Source: Pseudanabaena sp. PCC 7367
GTDB lineage: Bacteria; Cyanobacteriota; Cyanobacteriia; Pseudanabaenales; Pseudanabaenaceae
DNA: 64,000 nt
Direction of reading: 5' to 3'
NCBI RefSeq assembly: GCF_000317065.1
Contig: NC_019701.1
Coordinates: forward strand, 1,054,001-1,118,000
In this document: piece after piece, positions 9,325-17,670 of the stretch
Numbering within the stretch: position 1 is the stretch's first letter
Layout: each line of letters begins with the position of its first letter
The notes under the pieces: model-generated
Database searches by the model: none
What the model saw: the letters and a program-made list of their open reading frames with translations, nothing else
Told to the model about the DNA's origin: nothing
Made by a program: the position numbers and the translations under genes

Positions 9325-10686
9325 ATGACCCTTACTCAAGTTGAATATACTTTTCTTTCACTGCTTGCCCAACGCCAGCTTTATCCAAGCCAGCCACGGG
9401 TACTGGAGCTAGGCGCACAATATTGGTTTGGCGATGTACCGATCGCCAACTTGCAACAGGCAATCGCTATGCAGATAACCGCGCCAGAGCGCCAGCAACA
9501 ATTAAGCGATCGCCTCACTCAGGCATTACATGACCATACCCCCGGCCAGGTATTTGAATTGGTGCAAATTGCCTACCAAATTTTGTTTCAGCCCACCAAA
9601 GTTGTCACCATCGACCGCGATCGCCCTGAGGCAAATGCCCTAGCCTTGGATCTAAATCTACCCCTGGATTTACCGTCGGATCTGGCTCAACCCTTTGATC
9701 TGGTGCTTAATCTCAAAACAGCGGCGCGGGTGTTTAATCTGCATCAGTTTTTTAAGACCTGCCATGAATTAACAGCCCCAGGCGGAGTAATGGTGCAGGC
9801 GATGCCATTGGTTGGCCTGAGCGATCGCCACTTTTTTAATTTCCAGCCCCCGTTCTATTGGCAATTGGCTGCTATTAATAACTACGAAATGCTGGCAGTG
9901 ATGTTTGTGGCGGGCGATCGGTTTATTGAGGTGGTTTCGCCAGCGGGAGTCATGCAATATTGGCAGGATCAACAGGCCACACCAGGGGAGCCACCGATCG
10001 CCAACACGGCTATTTATGCGGCGATGCGCCAGAGCGAAAACCCCAAACCATTCCAACTGCCAACCCTGCCACCGGAGCCGATCGCGCCGCAAGTGATCTG
10101 GCGATTGCCATTGCCTGCTAATGAATCCAGTGCATCCAGTGAACTTAATGATGCGAATAATACCGACGATATTGATGCCAATGCTTTAAATGATTCACAG
10201 CTAGAGTTAGAAACCGCGCCATCAGAGCAGTCTGGGGTGGCAACAAGTTTGGCCACAAGCCTGAATCTAAAGGAATTAAATCTGCTGGTGGCTCCCGATT
10301 GGCGGATGCTGGCAGATTTCCTGGCGGTGGATTTGGCCAAGGTAATTAAACATCTAGCTGAGCATCCCCTCAAAGAGCAACTAACCCTGTTGCTGGTAGA
10401 CAATCTTGCCCCAGAGGCGGCAGAACGCCAGGCCGATCCGGAAACAGTGATCGGTAATGTGATTATGAGCTTGCTGCTTCATGATGGAATAGATGTGCTG
10501 AACCAGGGCCCGACGATCGCGGTGGTCGATCAGCTCACCTCGGCTCAATGGCAGGAATTACAATCGCAGCTAAGTTACTACATCCCGATCGATTGTGAGG
10601 ATGATTTGTTTGTGGGTGAATATGTTGATGCTTGGAATCTAACCAAACTAGATATTGCTGAGCTGACTGAGATGACCGAGAATTAG
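9325..10686 (+). CDS. Methyltransferase-like protein of the glycosyltransferase operon
   Basis: 453 residues. The N-terminal half resembles a class I SAM-dependent methyltransferase: RVLELGAQYWFGD at 24-36, an acidic site in VTIDRDRP near 94, FDLVLNLK near 128 and a post-core strand with TAPGGVMVQAMPLVG near 150. The canonical glycine-rich motif I is degenerate, so SAM binding is not certain. Residues 265-310 are a low-complexity Asn/Asp/Glu/Ser linker. The C-terminal 140 residues form a separate domain starting LNLLVAPDWRMLADFL, a type I associate from memory with cyanobacterial glycosyltransferase proteins. The start lies 6 bp after the second GT41 gene. It may modify or partner the glycosylated product; this is inference from position only. 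Confidence 0.65.
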   Translation: MTLTQVEYTFLSLLAQRQLYPSQPRVLELGAQYWFGDVPIANLQQAIAMQITAPERQQQLSDRLTQALHDHTPGQVFELVQIAYQILFQPTKVVTIDRDRPEANALALDLNLPLDLPSDLAQPFDLVLNLKTAARVFNLHQFFKTCHELTAPGGVMVQAMPLVGLSDRHFFNFQPPFYWQLAAINNYEMLAVMFVAGDRFIEVVSPAGVMQYWQDQQATPGEPPIANTAIYAAMRQSENPKPFQLPTLPPEPIAPQVIWRLPLPANESSASSELNDANNTDDIDANALNDSQLELETAPSEQSGVATSLATSLNLKELNLLVAPDWRMLADFLAVDLAKVIKHLAEHPLKEQLTLLLVDNLAPEAAERQADPETVIGNVIMSLLLHDGIDVLNQGPTIAVVDQLTSAQWQELQSQLSYYIPIDCEDDLFVGEYVDAWNLTKLDIAELTEMTEN

Positions 10687-10733
10687 GCAAAGAATAATTT
10701 GTGCAGGTTCAAGATACATCTTTGGCAATAGCG

Positions 10734-11225
10734 CTAGCCAGTAATTAAGGCATCGATCTCACTGTCATCAACCCCTTGCTGTTTCATATGATGTTCTAGC
10801 TCTTCCACTTCTTTTTGAATGAAGTAGTTAACAAAGGTACGAATCGCCGTGATCGCGGCCAGCTTGCCAATATCAGTCCAGCTTGGTGATACCGCAGTAC
10901 CCACAATATCAGCAGCCAACAGGAATTCAAGGGACAATGCCAGAGCGTGGCCTAGTTCCAATCGCACCGATTCCCGTGGTATTCTGGCAGCCACCCGCCC
11001 CCGATGCATCATCCGACCATGCCGATGATATAACAATCGCTGGAGGGCTTTGACCATGGCGATCGCCACAATGATAATCGCAATACATTCCAAAATGATC
11101 TTGAGGATTGACGCGGTTTGAAATAGTAAAATCTCGGAAAACTGTACCGCTGCTGAGCTATGCTTGCTAACTTCATCACTCGCGCCCAGGAAGGCTAGCA
11201 ATTGGATCGATAGATTGATAAGCAT
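10734..11225 (-). CDS. DUF1622 family membrane protein
   Basis: 163 residues. A membrane helix lies at about 37-60 (SILKIILECIAIIIVAIAMVKAL), with hydrophobic segments at about 95-110 and 118-135. The RLELGHALALSLEFLLAADIVGTAVSPSW and IGKLAAITAIRTFVNYF blocks are typical of DUF1622, a small inner-membrane family of unknown function. The tail is acidic and probably cytoplasmic. The gene converges with the methyltransferase-like gene (47 bp apart) and appears monocistronic. Confidence 0.82.
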   Translation of the reverse strand: MLINLSIQLLAFLGASDEVSKHSSAAVQFSEILLFQTASILKIILECIAIIIVAIAMVKALQRLLYHRHGRMMHRGRVAARIPRESVRLELGHALALSLEFLLAADIVGTAVSPSWTDIGKLAAITAIRTFVNYFIQKEVEELEHHMKQQGVDDSEIDALITG

Positions 11226-11642
11226 AGGTGAATTAATGTGATGTCAGTAATGTCAGTTCGATGGAAAAAGATCGCTATTGTCGCAATCGGATTTTCAGGC
11301 GATCGCCAGTAGACACAGATTAGGGATTACCAAAAACTACCAACCTCAGTTGGTAATCAAATATCTCGAATATCTCGAATATCTCAAATATTAAAGTAGG
11401 GAGCTTTAGTAAAGAACTATCGAGCCAGTCTCACGCCGATGACGAAATATGGTTATATGATCATTTCCAAATAATTGCCAGATAATTATCTGATTGGCTA
11501 ATTTTACGTCTGCTTGTTTATTGCTTATAACCCAGTGCCTGAAATCTTTGCCGTGATTGCCAATACTTTGCTGCAATCATCACATCAATGAATTAGTTGC
11601 AATACTTGGATTCGGGCTTACTTAAGTTTAGTAGCTGAAGAA
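11226..11642. other. Intergenic region, 417 bp
   Basis: Lies between the DUF1622 gene and the 3' end of the histidine kinase gene. It contains AATATCTCG repeated three times (11360-11386, last unit imperfect) and should hold the DUF1622 promoter. Nothing else was recognised. Confidence 0.6.
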
Positions 11643-14600
11643 TTACCGCATACCTACTTGAGGGGCGATCGCCAATGTAAACCAAAAGGTCGTACCCTGT
11701 CCCGCTTCGTTGGCAACGCCAATTTGCCCCCCGTGGGCAGAAATGATCTGGCGGCACAAATATAAACTAAGACTAATGTTGGTGGAATATTTAGAGCGAT
11801 CGGTTTTGGCATAACGCTGAAATAATTTGCCACAATCGGCCATGCCCAGGCCATTATCCTTGATCTCGCAACGTAGCATTGCACCCTGCTCAGTTTCGAT
11901 CGGTTGAGCATCCAGGGTTAGCTCCATCCCAGGTGGATTATGCTTAAGTGAATTGGTAATCAAATTTTCATACACCCGCACAATTTGTCCCATATCCGCA
12001 GCCACACTGGGCAGGTCATCGCTAATCAGGTTATTCAGCTTGGCCTGGTTTTTGCTCAGCAGCGGCTCCAAATCAGCCAGCACCGCCTTGACCAAACAAG
12101 CAATCCCCACTTTGCCGCTCTTTAGTGCCACATTACCGGCTTCCAGGGCATGGGCATCGAGCAATAGGTTCAGCATTTCCAATTGGCGATCGCTACTTTG
12201 CACCATCCGATCGAGAATTTTCAGCGGCAACAAAAGATGGGTGGGGGTTTTGCTAACTGGTTTTGACTCGGTAGGGGATTGAGGTGGCGGTTGAATTGAA
12301 GTTTGGTTTAGAGTGCCCTGGGCTTGATTAACCTGATTAGTGGTGACATTAACGCTGGGCGCAATAGGAACACAACTTTCAGTGCCTTTTTTAATCAAAT
12401 TACGCAGCAACAATAAATTGCCCATAATTGGCGTGCGCAGGTCGTGGGAGACCGCATGGATAAAAAAGTCTTTTACTTCGCTCAATTCTTGGAGTTCGCG
12501 GTAGCGTTGTTCTAGCTCCTCGGTGCGTTCCTGTACCTGTTGTTCTAGGTTGGCATTAAGATCTTGCACCTGGGCATAGAGTTCGGCCTGTTGGATGGCG
12601 ATCGCTACCTGGGTAGCCAACTTTTCGAGAAAATTGACTTCAAATGTATGCCAATGCCGAGTACCAGTACATTGATGTACCCCCAGGATGCCCATCAGTC
12701 GATCGCCCAACAAAATTGGTACAGTTAGCGCCGCTTTAACTTTACTGCGACGGGCAATTTTAGTGCGATTTGGGGATAGGCTTACCTGCGTCAGATCGTC
12801 AATTATCTCCGGCTTGCCACTGCGGAACATAACTTCTACTTCTTTGGTGAGGGCATCATCGGCTACCCAACCCAAGACTGAAGGCCATTCTAAGTCCACC
12901 GACTCAGCAATCACATGGCTTTGATTTTCACCGTTGGCATAGGCAATAAACACCCGATCGGCAGTCATCATCTGGCGTACTTCAGTAACCGCGGTGTGGA
13001 GGATTTGATCCAGGTTCAGGGAGCGGCGAATTTTGAGGGCAATTTCACCGAGCAAACGATCGCGCTCGATCGCCTCCTTGAGACGGGCTTCGGCCAGTTT
13101 GCGATCGGTAATATCATTGGTCATGGCCAGAATGCAAGACTCGCCATTGAATTCGATCAGTTCAGCAGAAAAAAGAGCCAGCATTGGCTCCCCCGACTTG
13201 CGGCAAAATTCATATTCAACATTGCGAACAAAGCCTTTTTCTTGGAGGGTTTGGCGTAGTTGCAATGCTTCGGCAGGATTGTGCCAAATTCCTAGCTCGG
13301 TGGCAGTATGGTTGATTACTTCATCGCGTTGGTAGTTGGTGGTATCCAGAAATGCCTGATTAATCTCAATAAATTTGCCTTCATTAAAGGTGGAAATGGA
13401 GCAAGAGTCAGGGTTAGAACGAAAGGCCTTGGAGAACATTTCTTCCGACAATCGCAGCGCCCGCTCGGCTTCGACCCGCTCGGTGATATCGCGCACAATC
13501 ACAATTACCTGCTCGTCTTGAAATGGCAGCATCCTGGCTTCAAATATTCTGTCGCAGCCCTGGATCGGCAGGTTATATTCATAGCTAACCAGGGCTTGGG
13601 TGGCGATCGTTTCTTGAATAGCCTGGTGAGTTTTCTTGGCGATCTGGGGTGGTAAAAATTCTTCGATTTGGCGATGCATGAATTGCTCTGGTTTCACAAA
13701 TAGCTCCGAAGTGCTGCCAGAGTGATATTCCAGGACTTGACCCGCTGCATCGAGGCGAAATTGCAAATCGGGAAAGGCTTCAAAGATCGCCCGCAGATTG
13801 GAGGTGGTTTGCAGCAGTTGTTCTTCAATCCGTTTGCGATCGCTGATGTCGTTGATAATTGCCAACATGCAATCGCTATTATGCAGGAAAATTATTTCCG
13901 CTGAAATGAGGCAAGCAATTCGATCGCCTGATTTGGTACATAGTTTCGATTCAAAATTTTTGACTGTTCCTTGGGTTTGGAGTTGGTGACGGAGGCGATC
14001 GCCATCTTCAGGATCAACCCAAATGCCCATGCCAACAAGACTCTGATTAACTAACTGATCGCAGCGATAGCCCAACATTTTGGCTGTGGTATCGTTGACT
14101 TCCAGGATTTTCCCCTCCGTCAGGGTCGCAATCACGATCAGGTTGGGGCTGGAATGGAATGATTTAGAAAATTTTTCCTCCGATCGGCGCAAGGCAATCT
14201 CTGCCTGTTTGCGTTCGGTAATGTCGCGCACAATTACCAATACTTCATCCACACCACTAACCACTACCCTTGCTTCATATTCATGGATGGAGTTGTGTTT
14301 TTCGAGCTGATATTCAAATATCTGGGTTTTACCAGTTTGAAAAGCCCGCTCAATTTGCTCCATGCGGCGATCGGCAATTTCCTGGGGCAAGACATCATGG
14401 ACTTTGTGTCCCAGCATTTTACTTGGGGAGATCGCAAAGTCAGAATCGCGGTGCGCCTTAAAATCCAAATAAGTACCATCGCGGCTAATCCTGAACATCA
14501 AATCGGGGATTGCATCCAATAGGGCTAGGGTTCTGGCCTCATTACGCTGGAGCGCCTCTTGCACCCTTCTTTGGGCGGTGGTCTCACGCACAATCGAGGT

Positions 14601-15182
14601 GACCTCATCGCTGCCGCTGGCAACCAGGCGAGCTTCCCAACAACGCAGTTGGCCATTGATTTCCAGTTCATACTCAAAGGTTTGGGTATCACCACTGGCG
14701 ATCGCTAGCTCTAGCATTTCAATGAAGCGATCGGCTAAATGTTCTGGTAGCACCGCATAGATATTGCTGCCAATCAATTGATCTGCCGGTAATGCCAAGT
14801 CGCTTTCTTGTTTAGCCAGCACGTCGGTATAAATACCCTGGCGGTTGAATCGAAATATGAGATCGGGAATTGCATTTAAAAGAGCCCTGCTGCGATGCTG
14901 AGCTTGCTCATTACAATCGGGCTTTTCGCCATTTTGACCACTGTATTCGAGGCGGGTATTATTACTGTAGATGCCAGCGGTTCCAGTTCTGAGGGAGCCA
15001 TATTGATTGGGATCAGCTAAGTGATCTGGTGAATTATCAGGTTCGCAGGAAAGTTGATCGATCGCAGATTGTTCTAGAATTTGCTTGACCTTTTCAAATG
15101 CTGCATCATTAATGCAACAATCTCTGATCGCTTCTAGATGGTGATTTAGAACCCGATTCATCTTTTCCCTCAGATTACTCAT
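11643..15182 (-). CDS. Multi-PAS/GAF sensor histidine kinase
   Basis: 1179 residues with no membrane helix, so probably a cytoplasmic sensor. Five PAS domains start near residues 97, 215, 335, 460 and 583. PAS 1, 2 and 4 share an AIPDLxFR-type opening; 3 and 5 share KxFxSxPxxxxI, so two types are interleaved. A GAF domain follows at about 720-870, then a coiled coil, the HisKA H-box (VSHDLRTPIMGN near 925) and a HATPase domain with NLITNSLKHNPPG and DNGLGMAD. The loop between the two HisKA helices carries an unusual Ser/Thr/Pro/Gln-rich insert of about 45 residues. There is no receiver domain and no response regulator beside it. The signal sensed is unknown; GAF can bind bilins or nucleotides, but no chromophore-binding cysteine could be assigned. 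Confidence 0.9.
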   Translation of the reverse strand: MSNLREKMNRVLNHHLEAIRDCCINDAAFEKVKQILEQSAIDQLSCEPDNSPDHLADPNQYGSLRTGTAGIYSNNTRLEYSGQNGEKPDCNEQAQHRSRALLNAIPDLIFRFNRQGIYTDVLAKQESDLALPADQLIGSNIYAVLPEHLADRFIEMLELAIASGDTQTFEYELEINGQLRCWEARLVASGSDEVTSIVRETTAQRRVQEALQRNEARTLALLDAIPDLMFRISRDGTYLDFKAHRDSDFAISPSKMLGHKVHDVLPQEIADRRMEQIERAFQTGKTQIFEYQLEKHNSIHEYEARVVVSGVDEVLVIVRDITERKQAEIALRRSEEKFSKSFHSSPNLIVIATLTEGKILEVNDTTAKMLGYRCDQLVNQSLVGMGIWVDPEDGDRLRHQLQTQGTVKNFESKLCTKSGDRIACLISAEIIFLHNSDCMLAIINDISDRKRIEEQLLQTTSNLRAIFEAFPDLQFRLDAAGQVLEYHSGSTSELFVKPEQFMHRQIEEFLPPQIAKKTHQAIQETIATQALVSYEYNLPIQGCDRIFEARMLPFQDEQVIVIVRDITERVEAERALRLSEEMFSKAFRSNPDSCSISTFNEGKFIEINQAFLDTTNYQRDEVINHTATELGIWHNPAEALQLRQTLQEKGFVRNVEYEFCRKSGEPMLALFSAELIEFNGESCILAMTNDITDRKLAEARLKEAIERDRLLGEIALKIRRSLNLDQILHTAVTEVRQMMTADRVFIAYANGENQSHVIAESVDLEWPSVLGWVADDALTKEVEVMFRSGKPEIIDDLTQVSLSPNRTKIARRSKVKAALTVPILLGDRLMGILGVHQCTGTRHWHTFEVNFLEKLATQVAIAIQQAELYAQVQDLNANLEQQVQERTEELEQRYRELQELSEVKDFFIHAVSHDLRTPIMGNLLLLRNLIKKGTESCVPIAPSVNVTTNQVNQAQGTLNQTSIQPPPQSPTESKPVSKTPTHLLLPLKILDRMVQSSDRQLEMLNLLLDAHALEAGNVALKSGKVGIACLVKAVLADLEPLLSKNQAKLNNLISDDLPSVAADMGQIVRVYENLITNSLKHNPPGMELTLDAQPIETEQGAMLRCEIKDNGLGMADCGKLFQRYAKTDRSKYSTNISLSLYLCRQIISAHGGQIGVANEAGQGTTFWFTLAIAPQVGMR

Positions 15183-15220
15183 TCCAAAAATTAAACCACT
15201 TTACCGATTTTATTGATTGC

Positions 15221-15236
15221 ATGATCACATGATCAT
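15221..15236. promoter_or_regulatory. Dyad upstream of the histidine kinase gene
   Basis: A perfect inverted repeat, ATGATCA-CA-TGATCAT, lies about 40 bp before the kinase start. It could be an operator, or a chance product of GATC-rich DNA, which is common here. Confidence 0.3.
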
Positions 15237-15432
15237 CGGTTAGCTCAGCCGCGCTCAATTAAGCCAACGATGACGCGGTATGATGCCTCTGGATACCTAG
15301 GCTAGGCCAGGATATAAGGATATACAATACAATCGCCCTGCCCTTATTCTATTAGCTTACCCAAACCATTGGTTTGCACCAAAGCGCATGTATACGTCAC
15401 ATTGTTTTTGATATATTAGGCTTCTTGTTCGG

Positions 15433-15452
15433 AGGAACCTATAGGAACCTAT
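15433..15452 (+). repeat. 10-bp tandem duplication over the ribosome-binding site
   Basis: AGGAACCTAT occurs twice head to tail (15433-15442, 15443-15452); the second copy runs into the ATG at 15451. Each copy offers an AGGA ribosome-binding core, at about 15 and 5 bases from the start respectively. Confidence 0.85.
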
Positions 15453-16713
15453 GTGCTACAAAAAACAAATTTACGATCGCTGGTCTAAATTGACTTTGCT
15501 TTTAGTTGGGGTATCCCTACTTGCTAGTTGTCAAATTCAGTCATCTGGATCTAATAATAGCGAGTCTGACACCTTGTCAACATCACCCATTCCAACGATT
15601 GTGGCACAGGAACAAACGGGGATATTAGAGCGAGTTAAGGCCAGGGGCAAGTTGATCTGCGGCGTTGATGGTGATTTGGTCGGGTTTAGTGAGGTAGACC
15701 AAGATGGCAATTGGCAGGGCTTTAATGTAGATTTTTGTAAGGCGATCGCGGCGGCTGTTTTGGGTGATGGCGAGGCGGTTGAGTTTAAAAGCTTAATGGT
15801 CTCGGAGCGATTTACAGCGATCCAGAATTATGACGTGGATGTGTTGATGCACAATACAACCTGGACGCTCAGTCGTGACACTGAAAATGAGATTATTTTC
15901 TCGCCGCCGATCTTTTATGATGGGCAGGGAATCATGGTTAAGGTCAAATCCGCCAGTGAGGATAACCAGCCTGAGCTAGATTCTGAGCCTGAAACGCAAG
16001 ATATTCAAGATCCAGACGAGTCAAGCGATCCTGTAAGCAATAATAATTCAACTGACCCAGCGGCAGCGCCACCAAATACGCCTGAGCCGCCAGACTATCC
16101 ACCAGCCGATTCAATTACTAGCCTGGTTGATCTAGATGGGATGAGTATTTGCGTGCTGGAAGGGATTGGCCTAGCTCATCTGGATGCAGCGCTACGTGAG
16201 CTGGAGGTGGAGTATTTACCCCTCAGTGCTAATAATGCAGAGCAATTGTTTGCAGATTATGCAGCCGATCAATGTGATGCGGTTTCGATCGAAACTAGTC
16301 AACTGGCAGCTTGGCGCTCAGGACAGCCCTTGGCCGATCGCCACAAAATTCTTAGCCCAGTGATGTCCAAAGAGCCATTTAGTATTGTCACGATTAATAG
16401 TGACGATCGCTGGCATGATGTGGTCAGTTGGGTGATTTATGCCACCTTTTATGCGGAAGAATTGGGCATTAACCAGGAAAACTACGCGATCTTTACGGAC
16501 ACTAGCGATCCAGAAATAGCAAAATTCCTGGGGCTGACCGATGCACTGGGGATTACACTGGGACTAGCTCCCGATTGGACTACGCAGATTTTAGCCTCGG
16601 TTGGTAACTATGCAGATATATATGAACGCAATTTAGCACCATTGGGATGGCCTCGCGGTCTTAACTCTTCCTGGCAAGATGGTGGGTTATTGTATGCTAT
16701 GCCTTTTCGTTGA
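15451..16713 (+). CDS. Amino-acid ABC-type substrate-binding lipoprotein (AapJ/BztA-like), orphan
   Basis: 420 residues. A signal peptide with lipobox LLAS-C (Cys at about 27) predicts a lipid-anchored periplasmic protein. The mature part starts with ILERVKARGKLICGV and continues with GFNVDFCKAIAAAVLGD and VDVLMHNTTWTLSRD, typical of general L-amino-acid binding proteins. A Pro/Asp/Glu/Ser-rich insert of about 55 residues (about 170-225) interrupts the fold before MSICVLEGIG. The C-terminal lobe ends NLAPLGWPRGLNSSWQDGGLLYAMPF, again as in AapJ-type proteins. No permease or ATPase gene lies nearby, so it must serve a transporter encoded elsewhere or have another role. An unusual duplicated ribosome site precedes the start. 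Confidence 0.85.
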   Translation: MCYKKQIYDRWSKLTLLLVGVSLLASCQIQSSGSNNSESDTLSTSPIPTIVAQEQTGILERVKARGKLICGVDGDLVGFSEVDQDGNWQGFNVDFCKAIAAAVLGDGEAVEFKSLMVSERFTAIQNYDVDVLMHNTTWTLSRDTENEIIFSPPIFYDGQGIMVKVKSASEDNQPELDSEPETQDIQDPDESSDPVSNNNSTDPAAAPPNTPEPPDYPPADSITSLVDLDGMSICVLEGIGLAHLDAALRELEVEYLPLSANNAEQLFADYAADQCDAVSIETSQLAAWRSGQPLADRHKILSPVMSKEPFSIVTINSDDRWHDVVSWVIYATFYAEELGINQENYAIFTDTSDPEIAKFLGLTDALGITLGLAPDWTTQILASVGNYADIYERNLAPLGWPRGLNSSWQDGGLLYAMPFR

Positions 16714-16971
16714 TTTTAATATTTGCTATGCTAATGCGGTGGCAGCCTGTGGATATTTATGCCAAAAGTCAGCAGTACCTGCAAACGCGGGATTAACTAC
16801 ACAATTGCTTAGGGTTTGGAACCATAATCAAATGTAGTTGCTTGTAGGAGCCGCAGCAGTATAGATTGGCATAAAGACGGCAAATTTAGTGTTTTCCATA
16901 ATCAGGAATACATTTCAGGAAAACGTGCAATAAGACTGGTTTCTATTCTTTTTAATTGGGGGAAGAAACCA

Positions 16972-17283
16972 ATGGTGTTTTCGTTTTCGGTCAAGGTAAT
17001 CAAATCGTCGGGGAAGATCGCTATTTCTGAATCTCAAAAATTCAGACAGCAGATTAAAAATGTGGTTGAGACTAAGCCTAATGTTTTAGTGATCGACCTA
17101 AAAGAAGTAACTTTCCTCGATAGCATTGGCTTGGGGGTGCTGGTATTTGCTTTGAATACAATGCGAGCACTTGGCAATAGGCTGGTATTGCTGGCTCCCA
17201 GTGAGGCGGTGCGATTGACCCTGGATGTTAGTAATATGACTAGCATGTTTCAAATCTATGATGATTACGAAGATTTGAAGTAG
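16972..17283 (+). CDS. STAS-domain anti-sigma factor antagonist-like protein
   Basis: 103 residues, a single STAS domain. VLVIDLKEVTFLDSIGLGVLV at about 38-58 contains the serine (about S51) that is phosphorylated in SpoIIAA/RsbV-type proteins, followed by ALGNRLVLLAPSEAVRLTLDVSNM, the usual second half. A GGGGGAAG ribosome site stands before ATG 16972. Members switch partner proteins (anti-sigma kinases, antiporters, chemotaxis-like complexes) by reversible phosphorylation. No RsbW-type kinase or PP2C phosphatase gene is adjacent, so its partner is unknown. It appears monocistronic. Confidence 0.87.
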   Translation: MVFSFSVKVIKSSGKIAISESQKFRQQIKNVVETKPNVLVIDLKEVTFLDSIGLGVLVFALNTMRALGNRLVLLAPSEAVRLTLDVSNMTSMFQIYDDYEDLK

Positions 17284-17670
17284 CTAGCAAACAATTTACT
17301 CACAAGTATTAATTATTAATATTTAGTTGGCAATATTCTAAATATTTAAGAATTATTCAATAAGTATTTAATAGGTTAACCGTTAACATTGGACGGCTAG
17401 CCTGTTATTTTGCTGCGCACAATTATTAACTGTTGCTTTACTAATTTAAATATGCGGAATTGCTGGGTGATCTGGGTAATATTTAATTAGCTAATCGATC
17501 GGCAAAGTGCCCATCACAATTGGCGTGATCTACCCATATCTGCATTAACAAGCCATTCTGGCAAAAAGACTATTTCATAGCATCAAATACATAACATCAA
17601 AGGGCTATGGCCGATCGCCTTGCTCAAATAATGCATCGGCCAACATTGCCAAAAGAGCTAGAGACTTAAC
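17284..17670. other. Intergenic region, 387 bp
   Basis: AT-rich DNA between the convergent STAS and gghA genes. No gene, tRNA or clear terminator hairpin was seen. Confidence 0.55.
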
